Assembly (NCBI RefSeq): GCF_051710625.1
Contig: NZ_JBPESN010000022.1
Location: forward strand, 1-34,530
Reading direction: 5' to 3'
Length of the DNA stretch: 34,530 bases
Origin: JBPESN01 sp051710625
Lineage (GTDB): Bacteria > Pseudomonadota > Gammaproteobacteria > Enterobacterales > Enterobacteriaceae
Shown: piece after piece, positions 9,627 through 17,471 of the stretch
How the letters are laid out: every line of letters starts with the position of its first letter
Numbering within the stretch: position 1 is the stretch's first letter
Position numbers and translations under genes: made by a program
Notes under the pieces: generated by a model
Database searches by the model: none
What the model was told of the DNA's origin: nothing
Seen by the model: the letters and a program-made list of their open reading frames with translations, nothing else

Positions 9627-10652
9627 ATGCGTGTTTCACCTGATGATGTAACAATTGTAATGCAAGGAAGCGTTGTTGATAATAAAGGCATCGATAGATC
9701 TATAATCACTAACATCCGAAAAGTCAAGCAACATTTCCCGAGATGCCAAATTATTATATCTACATGGAAAATGAAATTCGCATGCAATGTACAATTTAGT
9801 AAATTAGCGCGCTATCTTGATGTTGCATATCTTCTCAATGAAGACCCTGGACTCATCAGTAAAATTGAGAATGGTATAAAATATGCGAGTAATATTAATC
9901 GGATGATTGTTTCATCTTTGTGTGGTATACGATTAGTCAAAACGCCGTTTGTGATAAAAATGCGAACTGACTCATATTTTACCTCTGACGCAATACTTGA
10001 CTTGCTTGAAAGATACATAGTGAACGATAGGTTTAAGCGTGAGGTTGGTTATTCTATTTTTAATCACCGAGTTTTAAACTATAATCTATTTTCAAGAAAT
10101 GCTAGGGGCTATTTGCCCTATCTTTTCCATCCTGGAGATATTTTGCTATGTGGATATAAGGATGACGTCATGAGCATCTTCGATGTAGATTTGGCGGATG
10201 CCAGTATCTTCGAAACCAGTAAGCATGGTTATTTTTACACTATAATGAATTATGTGCCAGAGCAGTATATATGGGTTAAATGTATTGATAAACGAAAAAG
10301 ACTAAAGGTTTTTCACGGGAATTGTCAAAGAAATAATAAGCTCACTATTGAATCTGAAATGTACTACATAAACAATTTCATTCCTTGTGATTCCAGCGAC
10401 ATTGCTTTCTGCTGGAGAAAACACAAATCGCATTATCACAATAAGGGAAGATACAGTGTCTATGACTATTCTGATTGGATGAGGCTCTATAACAAGTCTA
10501 TTCGCGGGTTGAGCACGCCAGTCGATAGAAAATTTATGATAAAAAAAATGGTTACGTTTTTCATGATGGGATTTTTTTACATACGTTCAAATCTGCTTAG
10601 CATACCCTTTGTGAAAAGAATAGCCTTGAAGATCTTCAATAAAAGAGGATGA
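9627..10652 (+). CDS. WavE-family glycan biosynthesis protein (putative glycosyltransferase)
   Basis: A 341-residue protein with the pattern of the WavE family (named after Vibrio cholerae LPS core gene wavE): VTIVMQGSV at the N-terminus, FPRCQIIISTWK at ~36-47, LNEDPG at ~69-74, NINRMIVSSLCGIRLVKTPFVIKMRTDSY at ~88-116 and the FHPGDILLCGYKDDV segment at ~166-180. Family members are GT-A-like enzymes of LPS or capsule synthesis; the exact transfer is unknown. The C-terminal ~40 residues are hydrophobic and basic and may attach it to the inner membrane near the Wzm/Wzt exporter encoded next. It starts 21 bp after the previous stop; the next gene follows after 4 bp. Confidence 0.75.
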   Translation: MRVSPDDVTIVMQGSVVDNKGIDRSIITNIRKVKQHFPRCQIIISTWKMKFACNVQFSKLARYLDVAYLLNEDPGLISKIENGIKYASNINRMIVSSLCGIRLVKTPFVIKMRTDSYFTSDAILDLLERYIVNDRFKREVGYSIFNHRVLNYNLFSRNARGYLPYLFHPGDILLCGYKDDVMSIFDVDLADASIFETSKHGYFYTIMNYVPEQYIWVKCIDKRKRLKVFHGNCQRNNKLTIESEMYYINNFIPCDSSDIAFCWRKHKSHYHNKGRYSVYDYSDWMRLYNKSIRGLSTPVDRKFMIKKMVTFFMMGFFYIRSNLLSIPFVKRIALKIFNKRG

Positions 10653-10656
10653 GCTC

Positions 10657-11472
10657 ATGCGAAGCATCGTCTCAAAGCCTAATAGTGTAACAACAAAGTC
10701 AGAAATTATTAACGCTAAATATCTGATATTACAATTAGCTAGACGCGATTTTTTTGTCAGGTACAGGCAAACTGGTCTGGGGTTTCTCTGGGCAGTCATC
10801 AATCCATTGACCAGTTTTATTATGTTTGCCTTTGTCTTTAGTCTTTTAGTCAAAATTCCAACGCCTGAGTATTCTTCACCCTATTCTGCGGTATTGATTG
10901 TCGGGATCTTGTTTTGGAACTTTTTCTCCGCCAGTCTTACATCCGTAAGTGACTCACTAATAAATAATATTGGTCTTATTAAGAAAGTCTACTTCCCACG
11001 CGTCGTTTTTGGCCTGGCAAGTGTTTTCGTTGCTGTGATCGATCTTCTAATTGCATTGATTTTTTTTATTCCCGTTCTTTGGTATCTGGATGTCACGATA
11101 CAGTTCCCTCGATTGGTGGTTTATTTACCGTTTTGTATTTTAACTACGCTGCTATTCGCGTGGGGTATGGGTGCCATCATCGCTATTTTGAAAGTAAAAT
11201 ACAAAGATTTTAGGCACGTTGTTCCTTTGGTAATGCAAATTTTGTTTTATGCATCTCCTATTGTTTACACTTTAAGTATTGTGCCAGAGAAATATATGTA
11301 TCTGTATAAGATGAACCCATTCTCGCATATATTGACTTTGGCGCGCTATGTTTTTCTTAATGGAAAGACGGTGCCTAGTATAGCCACAACGTTAGGCCTG
11401 GCGATGATCGTCGCGATTGTGGGGAGTGTCTATTTCGTGATGAATGAAAGAAAAGTGGTTGATTTGAAATGA
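10657..11472 (+). CDS. wzm: Polysaccharide ABC exporter, permease subunit (Wzm/KpsM type)
   Basis: A 271-residue ABC-2 type integral membrane protein. After a short cytoplasmic N-terminus with the amphipathic segment LQLARRDFFVRYRQTGLGFLW typical of Wzm/KpsM/TagG proteins come six hydrophobic stretches, at about 37-57, 68-90, 110-130, 145-170, 180-200 and 240-262. It moves a lipid-linked glycan across the inner membrane, with the Wzt ATPase supplying energy. The stop overlaps the wzt start by 4 bases (ATGA). GAGGATGAG precedes the ATG. Confidence 0.88.
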   Translation: MRSIVSKPNSVTTKSEIINAKYLILQLARRDFFVRYRQTGLGFLWAVINPLTSFIMFAFVFSLLVKIPTPEYSSPYSAVLIVGILFWNFFSASLTSVSDSLINNIGLIKKVYFPRVVFGLASVFVAVIDLLIALIFFIPVLWYLDVTIQFPRLVVYLPFCILTTLLFAWGMGAIIAILKVKYKDFRHVVPLVMQILFYASPIVYTLSIVPEKYMYLYKMNPFSHILTLARYVFLNGKTVPSIATTLGLAMIVAIVGSVYFVMNERKVVDLK

Positions 11473-12197
11473 TTGAGTTTAGTAATGTTTCAAAAAAATA
11501 TCGGACGAGAAAGCGCCGAGCTGGCTCTATAAAAGATATTTTTTCATTTGGGCGATTAGCCCGCGCTGGCCATAGCCAGATTTCTACTTTTACAGCCGTT
11601 AATAACGTGAGCTTTCATATCAACGAGAGTGACTCAGTGGGTATCCTGGGGAGGAATGGTGCTGGCAAGTCAACTATTTTGAAGTTGATGACCAAGATCA
11701 TTCTACCCACTAGCGGATTTATTCGAATAAATGGCACCTTTTCTACATTATTAGAAGTAGGTGCCGGCTTTCATCATGATCTCTCTGGTTATGAGAATAT
11801 TTTCTTATCCGGTGCTATCCTCGGAATGAACCGTAAAACCGTTAAGCAATCGCTGGATGAAATTATTGCTTTTTCAGAGATTGGCGATTTTATCGATTCT
11901 CCCGTCAAACATTATTCGTCGGGTATGTTTCTACGCCTGGCATTTTCCATCGGCGTTCACCTTAAATCTGATATTTTGGTTATTGACGAGGCAATATCAG
12001 TGGGTGATTCCAATTTCCAGAATAAATGTTTGCACAAAATTAATGAAATTAAAAAAAACAAGAAGACCGTTGTATTCGTAAGTCATGATTTAAATCAGGT
12101 GTCTGCAATATGCAACAAAGCGATACTCATTGAACAGGGTAATGTTATTTTTGATGGTGACGTTGATGATGCGATTAAGATTTACACATCGTGTTAA
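11469..12197 (+). CDS. wzt: Polysaccharide ABC exporter, ATPase subunit (Wzt/KpsT type)
   Basis: A 242-residue ABC ATPase with Walker A GRNGAGKS (61-68), the H-D-L-S-G-Y-E-N segment of this subfamily (~103-110), signature YSSGM (149-153), Walker B LVIDEA (170-175) and switch His in VSHDL (206). It is the short form, without the C-terminal carbohydrate-binding domain of O9-type Wzt. By analogy it does not read a modified chain end, and length control must lie elsewhere. It works as a dimer on the cytoplasmic face of Wzm. Co-transcribed with wzm (4-base overlap). Confidence 0.9.
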   Translation: MIEFSNVSKKYRTRKRRAGSIKDIFSFGRLARAGHSQISTFTAVNNVSFHINESDSVGILGRNGAGKSTILKLMTKIILPTSGFIRINGTFSTLLEVGAGFHHDLSGYENIFLSGAILGMNRKTVKQSLDEIIAFSEIGDFIDSPVKHYSSGMFLRLAFSIGVHLKSDILVIDEAISVGDSNFQNKCLHKINEIKKNKKTVVFVSHDLNQVSAICNKAILIEQGNVIFDGDVDDAIKIYTSC

Positions 12198-12233
12198 CGT
12201 TTGATTATATGGATATTGATTTGATAGGTTTTT

Positions 12234-12877
12234 ATGGAAATATTGTCTCATCGTGGATATTGGAAACAGCCTGCAGAGAAAAATAGCACTGCTGCGTTTA
12301 TCCGTTCGTTTGATCTCGGTTATGGCACTGAAACCGATTTGCGCGATTTTGATGGACAACTTGTCATCAGTCATGATATGCCCGGCTCAAGCGCGCTTGC
12401 AGTAGATGATTTATTCACTCTATACAATAGTAGTAAATGTAGCTGCCGCCCCACGTTAGCGTTGAATGTAAAAGCAGATGGATTACAAAAGCTCGCTAAA
12501 GAAAAATTAAATCAATATAATATAAAAAATTATTTTTTTTTGATATGTCTATACCCGATCTTATCGCTTACAAAAATGAGGGATTAACGTTCTTTGTTCG
12601 TTTTAGTGAATATGAACCTGAATCTGGTCTTCTTGAGGAAGCGGCGGGGGTCTGGCTTGATGGTTTTAAGGAAACAATAGTAGATAAAGAGCTCATTAGC
12701 TCATTTCTGCACCGTAATAAAAAGGTTTGTTTGGTGTCCCCGGAGCTTCATGCTCGTGAGCATTTGGCCGTCTGGGAAAAAATTAAGCGGATGCCTAATA
12801 GCATCGTTTCATCAAACAATTTCCTTTTATGCACCGACTTACCCGACGATGCGACGAGGTTTTTTTATGGCCACTAA
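12234..12877 (+). pseudogene. GDPD-like phosphodiesterase, frameshifted at a T9 tract
   Basis: The N-terminal frame (12234-12587) has the glycerophosphodiester phosphodiesterase-like pattern: H6-R7-G8, N17, E33-x-D35 in GTETDLRDFDG, and H47-D48 in VISHD. The frame breaks in a run of nine Ts at 12533-12541. In the shifted frame the protein continues as FDMSIPDLIAYKNEGLTFFV to the TAA at 12875-12877, with the C-terminal barrel motifs (VWLDGF, VSPELHAREH). The rejoined protein is ~213 aa. The enzyme could cleave or transfer a phosphodiester-linked polyol such as glycerol phosphate; that is inference. Because the break is in a homopolymer, slippage could still make some full-length protein. The 3' end overlaps the HAD gene start by 11 bases. 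Confidence 0.75.
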
Positions 12878-13499
12878 AATCAAAGCTGTCATTTTCGATA
12901 TGGATGGTGTGCTCATTGATGCCAAGGACTGGCATTATGATGCGCTTAATAAAGCGCTCAATCTTTTTGGCTTGGAAATAACCAAGCAGGAACATCAGAC
13001 TGCTTATGATGGCTTGCCGACCAAAGACAAGCTAATCATGTTAAGCTGTGACAAGGGGCTGTCTCACTCACTGCACTTATTTATTAATGAGATGAAACAA
13101 AAATATACGATTAACATCGTCAATAATTTTTGTAAACCGATGTTCCATCATGAATATGCCTTATCGAGTTTACAACGGGAAGGCTACAGGCTTGCAGTGG
13201 CCTCTAATTCAATTAAGAATTCAATTGAAGTGATGATGGATAGAGCGCATTTAACCCAGTACTTGGAATTTACTCTTTCTAATCAAGATGTGGTTAAAGG
13301 TAAACCTGACCCTGAAATATATAATAAAGCAATAATGACCCTCAAGGTATTACCGCAAGAGTGTGTGATTGTGGAGGACAATGAAAATGGCATAAAGGCC
13401 GCTCGCGCCAGCGGTGCGCATGTACTTGAAGTCAAAACGATCTATGATGTTAATTATGAAAACATCAAAAAATTTATCATGAGTGTAGAAGAGGCTTAA
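12867..13499 (+). CDS. HAD-superfamily hydrolase (beta-phosphoglucomutase-like subfamily)
   Basis: A 210-residue HAD protein starting MATKIKAVIFDMDGVLIDA. Motif I is DMDGV (nucleophile Asp ~11 and acid/base Asp ~13), motif II is VASNS, motif III Lys lies in KGKPDPEIY, and motif IV acids lie in VIVEDNENG. A helical cap is inserted after motif I. These features are those of subfamily I phosphatases and phosphomutases of sugar phosphates. In this cluster it probably processes the phosphate ester that one of the nucleotidyltransferases activates. The start ATG at 12867 follows GACGAGG; a longer in-frame start at 12750 would overlap the GDPD-like gene and adds no HAD sequence. Confidence 0.8.
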   Translation: MATKIKAVIFDMDGVLIDAKDWHYDALNKALNLFGLEITKQEHQTAYDGLPTKDKLIMLSCDKGLSHSLHLFINEMKQKYTINIVNNFCKPMFHHEYALSSLQREGYRLAVASNSIKNSIEVMMDRAHLTQYLEFTLSNQDVVKGKPDPEIYNKAIMTLKVLPQECVIVEDNENGIKAARASGAHVLEVKTIYDVNYENIKKFIMSVEEA

Positions 13500-13503
13500 T
13501 ACA

Positions 13504-14412
13504 ATGATCAATATCATTATCCCAATGTGTGGGGAAAGTCTTTATGAAACGTCCGATGATTTCATCTATCCAAAAGTTTTAATTGAAATAGCAAACAAAA
13601 CGTTATTGGAGTATTCTCAGGACATCTTTGGCACGTTGAAAGAAGAAGCAAAAAAAATATACATTATTCCACGGAATAAACTTAAAGAACTGAGTCTTAA
13701 AACGATAATAGACACTATTAGCGATTCCACAGGCGTAATTGTGCCGTTACAGGCTAATACGAAAGGTGCCGTGTGTAGCTGTCTTATGGGCATTGATGAG
13801 CTTGATTTGCAGGCAGAACTGATCATTTCATCGGCTGATCATTATATTAAGGATGATCTGCAAACTATTATTGCATATTTCCGCAGCCAAAAGGCTGACG
13901 CGGGCGTTCTTTCTTTTGAGTCGGTGCATCCCAAATGGTCTTTTGTCAAATTGAATGCGGATAAACAGATTATCGAGGCCGCTGAAAAAATGTCCATTAG
14001 CCGCAATGCTGTTGCGGGATTATATTACTTCCGCCAGGCTAAAGACTTTGTAAGTGCGGCAAAAAACATTATACGGAAAGATAATTGCATTGGCGGGAAA
14101 TTTTACCTCTCTTCTTGCTTAAATGAATTGGTTTTAGAGAAAAAGAAAATCATTCTACGTCCTCTGGCTAACGCCATTTATCATAATTTTTATGATGCTC
14201 ACGCGGTCAAAGCTTTTGCCCAGTCACATGACAAACATCTCAATTCGGTAGGCAGGCTCACGGAACAATATGTTGAGGCTTTCAATACTAGGTCCTTATC
14301 GTCTGTGATTGGGATTTTTGATCGCGATGCCTCTTTGATTGATCCCGATAACCCACTTGATAGGACGGGAAAGCATCCGAGAGATGCTGCTGCGGTTGTT
14401 CTCGGCGTGTGA
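13504..14412 (+). CDS. Divergent nucleotidyltransferase-like protein, C-terminal domain frameshifted
   Basis: Residues 1-~235 are clearly related to the 252-aa nucleotidyltransferase at 6576. Shared patterns are the IIPM start, a PK(V/P)L Lys, GAVCS/TxxM, SSADHYIKDD at the place of NSDQWVD, and WSFVKLN matching WSYVELN. However the triphosphate loop GRGSRF is replaced by CGESLYE, so the usual Gly and Arg residues are missing. After ~240 residues an NTF2/SnoaL-like domain begins (LTEQYVEAFNTRSLSSVIGIFDRDASLIDP), but the frame shifts near 14369 and stops at 14412. The rest of the domain is open in another frame to 14569. It could be an altered-specificity transferase or a non-catalytic partner. 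It starts 4 bp after the HAD stop. Confidence 0.7.
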   Translation: MINIIIPMCGESLYETSDDFIYPKVLIEIANKTLLEYSQDIFGTLKEEAKKIYIIPRNKLKELSLKTIIDTISDSTGVIVPLQANTKGAVCSCLMGIDELDLQAELIISSADHYIKDDLQTIIAYFRSQKADAGVLSFESVHPKWSFVKLNADKQIIEAAEKMSISRNAVAGLYYFRQAKDFVSAAKNIIRKDNCIGGKFYLSSCLNELVLEKKKIILRPLANAIYHNFYDAHAVKAFAQSHDKHLNSVGRLTEQYVEAFNTRSLSSVIGIFDRDASLIDPDNPLDRTGKHPRDAAAVVLGV

Positions 14413-14569
14413 CTCATTTTCTTTCGTTGCCAACTCAGTCATGACAGAGGGTTATAAATCAATCATTGAGTTTGAGCTGCAATTAAACGAGAAGACCCTA
14501 CGAGGAGTGGATATTATCGAATGGAGTCAGAAAGGAAAAATCGTCAGACTCAACGCCTACCTCCACTAA
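14339..14569 (+). pseudogene. NTF2/SnoaL-like domain, out-of-frame C-terminal part of preceding gene
   Basis: From about 14369 the frame +1 to the preceding gene reads GRESIREMLLRLFSACDSFS and onwards through IIEFELQLNEKTLRGVDIIEWSQKGKIVRLNAYLH to the TAA at 14567-14569. This is the second half of an NTF2-like fold, with the typical ending of a beta-strand pair (GVDIIEW then KIVRLNAY). It directly continues the first half in the 13504 frame. A single-base difference near ACGGGAAAGC explains the split. The intact protein would be ~354 aa. Confidence 0.75.
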
Positions 14570-14576
14570 GGCTTGG

Positions 14577-14595
14577 GTTGACTTTCAAAGTCAAC
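14577..14595. repeat. Perfect palindrome after the glycan cluster
   Basis: GTTGACTTT-C-AAAGTCAAC is a 9-bp inverted repeat around one base, 7 bp after the last glycan gene. As RNA it can form an 8-bp stem with a three-base loop. There is no T-run after it, so it is not a classic intrinsic terminator; an end-of-operon hairpin or an operator are both possible. Confidence 0.45.
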
Positions 14596-14825
14596 GTCGC
14601 GGTGGAGATGACCGCATACCCGTGGAGTCTTGGCAGTAAAACCCCCAACGTTGGCACAGCGAGAATAACGGATGACCGGCGATGAGAAAAGAGACCTGGC
14701 GGCGGGCATTATGCTTTCATGACAAACAAGGCGAGCTAATACCTGACGTCCGCCGGCACGGTAGCCTGACGCCTGGTACGGCGCGTGAATGTCATACCCG
14801 CATCGGGGGCGCATTAGCAGACGCA
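14596..14825. other. Decayed intergenic DNA, no recognisable gene
   Basis: About 230 bp where the composition returns from AT-rich to the GC-richer genome background. Short open frames exist on both strands but none resembles a known protein. The boundary of the AT-rich island falls close to 14570-14600. Confidence 0.5.
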
Positions 14826-15352
14826 TCAATAAGCGGGGTTTACAACAACAGCGGTAGAGTAACCCTGGCTGGCTGGCTGGCTGGCGAAAGCGTAGCGGTC
14901 ATCAAGCTTTAACAGCTCCTGGATCAATAACTCCACCAGCAGCATGGCGCCGATCTTTGATTGCAGCGTACCGGCGTTTAGAGGTACTTCTGGTTTGGCG
15001 GCCACCAATAATACGTCAGCCAATTTACAGAGCGGGCTATGCAGGGTATAGCTCAGCACAATCACTTTCGCCCCGTTCTCACGGGCGAGCGCCACCGCCG
15101 ATAAGACATCGCGCGTCGATCCCGAACTGGAGATGGCAATGACCATATCTTCACGCGCCCAGGCTGACTGCATTCATTACCGCGCTATGCATGTCGTCAA
15201 AGGCGTGGGCGGATTTCCCCCGGCGCAGCAGTTTATATTGCAGATAATTGTCGATAATCGCGCCGGCCGCGCTTTTGCAGTGTCGGGCTAAAACTTTCCA
15301 AGCTATATCGCAGGTATAGCAGCAGATTCACCGGTGCAAAATATTGATTCAC
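14826..15352 (-). pseudogene. RpiR/MurR-like SIS-domain transcriptional regulator, internally deleted
   Basis: The gene starts at a GTG (15352-15350) preceded by AAGGAG six bases away, and begins MNQYFAPVNLLLYLRYSLES. A frameshift follows near 15285, after which AGAIIDNYLQYKLLRRGKSA is readable. Most of the HTH-to-SIS linker is missing, and the SIS sugar-phosphate-binding domain then reads openly (WAREDMVIAISSSGSTRDVL, GAKVIVLSYTLHSPLCKLAD). The regulator family normally represses or activates neighbouring amino-sugar genes in response to a sugar phosphate. It is divergent from the PTS permease gene, with a strong inverted repeat between. Near its 3' end five tandem CTGG units lie at 14865-14884. 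With the HTH damaged it cannot bind DNA normally. Confidence 0.7.
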
Positions 15353-15438
15353 AGCAAACTCCTTGTTATAGGCTGAACCGGTTAGCAGAGGACCCTGAAT
15401 GATGCCGGACACGCTATTTTAAGCGTTCGCAGCCCTTT

Positions 15439-15486
15439 ACGAAAATTTTTATCGATCGATATACTGCTTATGATAAAAATTTTCGT
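15439..15486. promoter_or_regulatory. Operator candidate: 15-bp perfect inverted repeat between divergent regulator and PTS genes
   Basis: ACGAAAATTTTTATC (15439-15453) and GATAAAAATTTTCGT (15472-15486) are perfect reverse complements separated by 18 bp, so the half-site centres are 33 bp apart, about three helical turns. TATAAT at 15490-15495, just right of the repeat, is a good -10 for the PTS gene, and the right arm lies in the space before it. This fits binding of the divergent RpiR/MurR-type regulator. Confidence 0.6.
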
Positions 15487-15515
15487 CAATATAATCTTAA
15501 TTGGGGATAATTATC

Positions 15516-16591
15516 ATGGCTCGACCACCTTCTGCAGCAAGCGATAGATGGTTTGAAAAGGCCCAGAGATTTGGCGAATCCTTTATGTTGCCCATTGTTG
15601 TACCGGCGGCGGGCCTGTTGCTTGGGATCGGCGCCGCATTATCCAACGCGAATACGGTGGCCGCCTACCCTTTTTAAATATTCCCTGGCTCCAGAATGTG
15701 GTTACCGTCCTGGCGGACGCCGGCACGATTGTCTTCGCTTAATCTGGCGGTGCTGTTCGCCGTTGGCGTGGCGGTGGGTCTGGCGAAGGCGGATAAGGGC
15801 ACGGCCGGCATGGCGGCGTTACTGGCCTATCTGGTAATGAATGCCACCATTAATGCCCTATTGCAAATAGGCGGCAAATTGCCGGTCGATAATCCCGGCG
15901 CCCACAAGCAGGGATAGCGCTGGGTATCCAGACGCTGGAAACGGGCGTTTTTAGCGGGGTGGTCATCGGTCTGGTGTCCTACTCTGGCTGCATAATCGTT
16001 ACAACAAGATTATGCTGCCGCAGTTCCTCAGCTTCTTCGGCGGCTCGCGTTTCATGCCTATCGTTTTCTCTTTTGCCGCAATTATTGTCGGCGCGGTAAT
16101 GATGGTCGTGTGGCCCTAGTGCCAGAAAATTATTTTCAGTCTTAATGGCCTGGTTGATGCCACCGGATATTTGGGTACGTTTATTTATGGCTTTGTACTG
16201 CGCATGCTTGGGCCGTTTGGATTATATCATATTTTTTATTTGCTTTTCTGGACTACGGCGCTTGGCGGCAGTGAGGTGATAAACGGTCAGCTTTATGAAG
16301 ACACCCCGCGCATCTTTTTCGCGCAGCTGGCGGATCCCAACACTCAGCATTATTATATTGGTACGGCGCGCTTTATGTCCGGGGTTTTATTACCATGATG
16401 TTTGGACTGCTCGGCGCGTGTCTGGCGATGTATCATGTGGCGCGGCCGGAAAACCGCAAGCGGCGGATGAAGCGTTGCTGACGCAAAGCGGCGCCCGTGG
16501 CGTGATTAAACGTGGTAATGGGGTGCAGGTGATATTCGGCCTCCATGTCACGGCGATTAAAAATAAAATAGAGGAAGCGACTGTGTCATGA
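15516..16591 (+). pseudogene. PTS permease EIIBC, glucose/N-acetylglucosamine family, broken
   Basis: Starts at an ATG preceded by GGGGAT with MARPPSAASDRWFEKAQRFG and the EIIC start FMLPIVVPAAGLLLGIGAAL. Losing one T at ~15675 stops the frame; another frame resumes with LNIPWLQNVVTVLADAGTIV and, after a further shift, AVLFAVGVAVGLAKADKGTA. More shifts follow near 15915 and 15985 and a stop at ~16118. Then GYLGTFIYGFVLRMLGPFGL and the substrate-site region GGSEVINGQLYE read well. The last ~120 residues of EIIC and the first half of EIIB, with the phosphorylated Cys, are missing: ARPENRKAADEALL is joined to the EIIB end GARGVIKRGNGVQVIFG. The stop overlaps the nanE start. Transport is certainly lost. 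Confidence 0.8.
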
Positions 16592-17309
16592 CTGAGTCTA
16601 TGCTGACAACGATTAAAGGAAAACTGGTGGTGTCGTGCTGGGCGCTGGAGCAGGAGCCGCTGCACGGTGAATCAATAATGGCGCGTATGGGGCTGGCGGC
16701 ACAAGAGGGGGGCGCGGCGGCAGTCCGCGCCAACGGCCTGGCGGATGTAGTGGCTATCCAACAGCAGGTCGCGCTGCCGATTGTCGCTATCATCAAGCGG
16801 GATTATCCCGATAGCGAGGTGTTCATCACCGCCACGGAGCGGGAGGTCGATGAGCTGATGGCGGCCCGGCCGCCAATGATTGCGATGGACGCCACCGCCA
16901 GGCCGCATCCCGCCGGCGGTTTGCTGGCCCGGCAAGTGGCTTATTGCCGGCGACAGTATCCGGATCTGCTATTGATGGCCGACATTGTAAGCGTGGCCCA
17001 GGCGCGTCAGGCAGAACAACTGGGTTTTGATGTCATTGGCACGACGCTTTATGGCTATACCGAAGAGAGCCGGGGGCGGATGCTGGCAGAGCAGGATTTC
17101 GCTTTTCTGCGCGAGGTGCAGGCGGCGGTCAGCCGACCGGTTATCGCTGAAGGTAATGTATTGACGCCGGAAATGGCGGCTCGTTGTCTGGAATTTGGGC
17201 TGTCATGCGGTGGTGGTGGGTGGTGCTACTATTACCCCGTCCGCAGCAGATAACGGCGCGTTTTGTCTCTGCCATCGCCATTGCTAACGTCGCGCCAGAG
17301 GAGAATTAA
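16588..17309 (+). pseudogene. nanE: N-acetylmannosamine-6-phosphate 2-epimerase, frameshifted near the C-terminus
   Basis: The first ~205 residues follow NanE closely: KLVVSCWALEQEPLHGES, LPIVAIIKRDYPDSEVFITAT with the catalytic Lys, ATARPHPAG, LMADIVSVAQA with the catalytic-site acid, and GTTLYGYTEES. At about 17192 an extra base turns the phosphate-binding end (HAVVVGGAITRPQQIT) into GGGGWCYYYP and a stop at 17251-17253; a second extra-base region lies near 17231. With both removed the sequence reads to TAA at 17307-17309. The enzyme converts ManNAc-6-P to GlcNAc-6-P and belonged with the PTS upstream (4-base overlap). Loss of the phosphate-binding loop should inactivate it. Confidence 0.85.
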
Positions 17310-17471
17310 CCAAAAGCAGCAGCTGGAAACGCGACCCACCGGTATTGCAGGCTGGCCCGCCGGAATAAACGCCGCGAGCGCCGGAGTGGGAAGGATTAAC
17401 GCGTCAACCCGGTGATGCAACGGGAAAGAGGGTGGGTCACCATCCGCCGTGCGGTACAGAGCGGTGATAGG
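17310..17471. other. Short decayed interval, no gene seen
   Basis: This lies between the nanE and yfiM remnants. In E. coli kgtP lies beyond yfiM; no trace of kgtP is recognisable here. Confidence 0.4.

Noticed and set aside
12750..12866. Longer N-terminus for the HAD hydrolase from ATG 12750
   Set aside because: The extra 39 residues are the out-of-frame shadow of the GDPD-like gene; ATG 12867 directly precedes the HAD motif I.
14682..14912. 76-aa plus-strand frame after the glycan cluster
   Set aside because: No ribosome binding site, no recognisable motif, and it overlaps the regulator remnant on the other strand.
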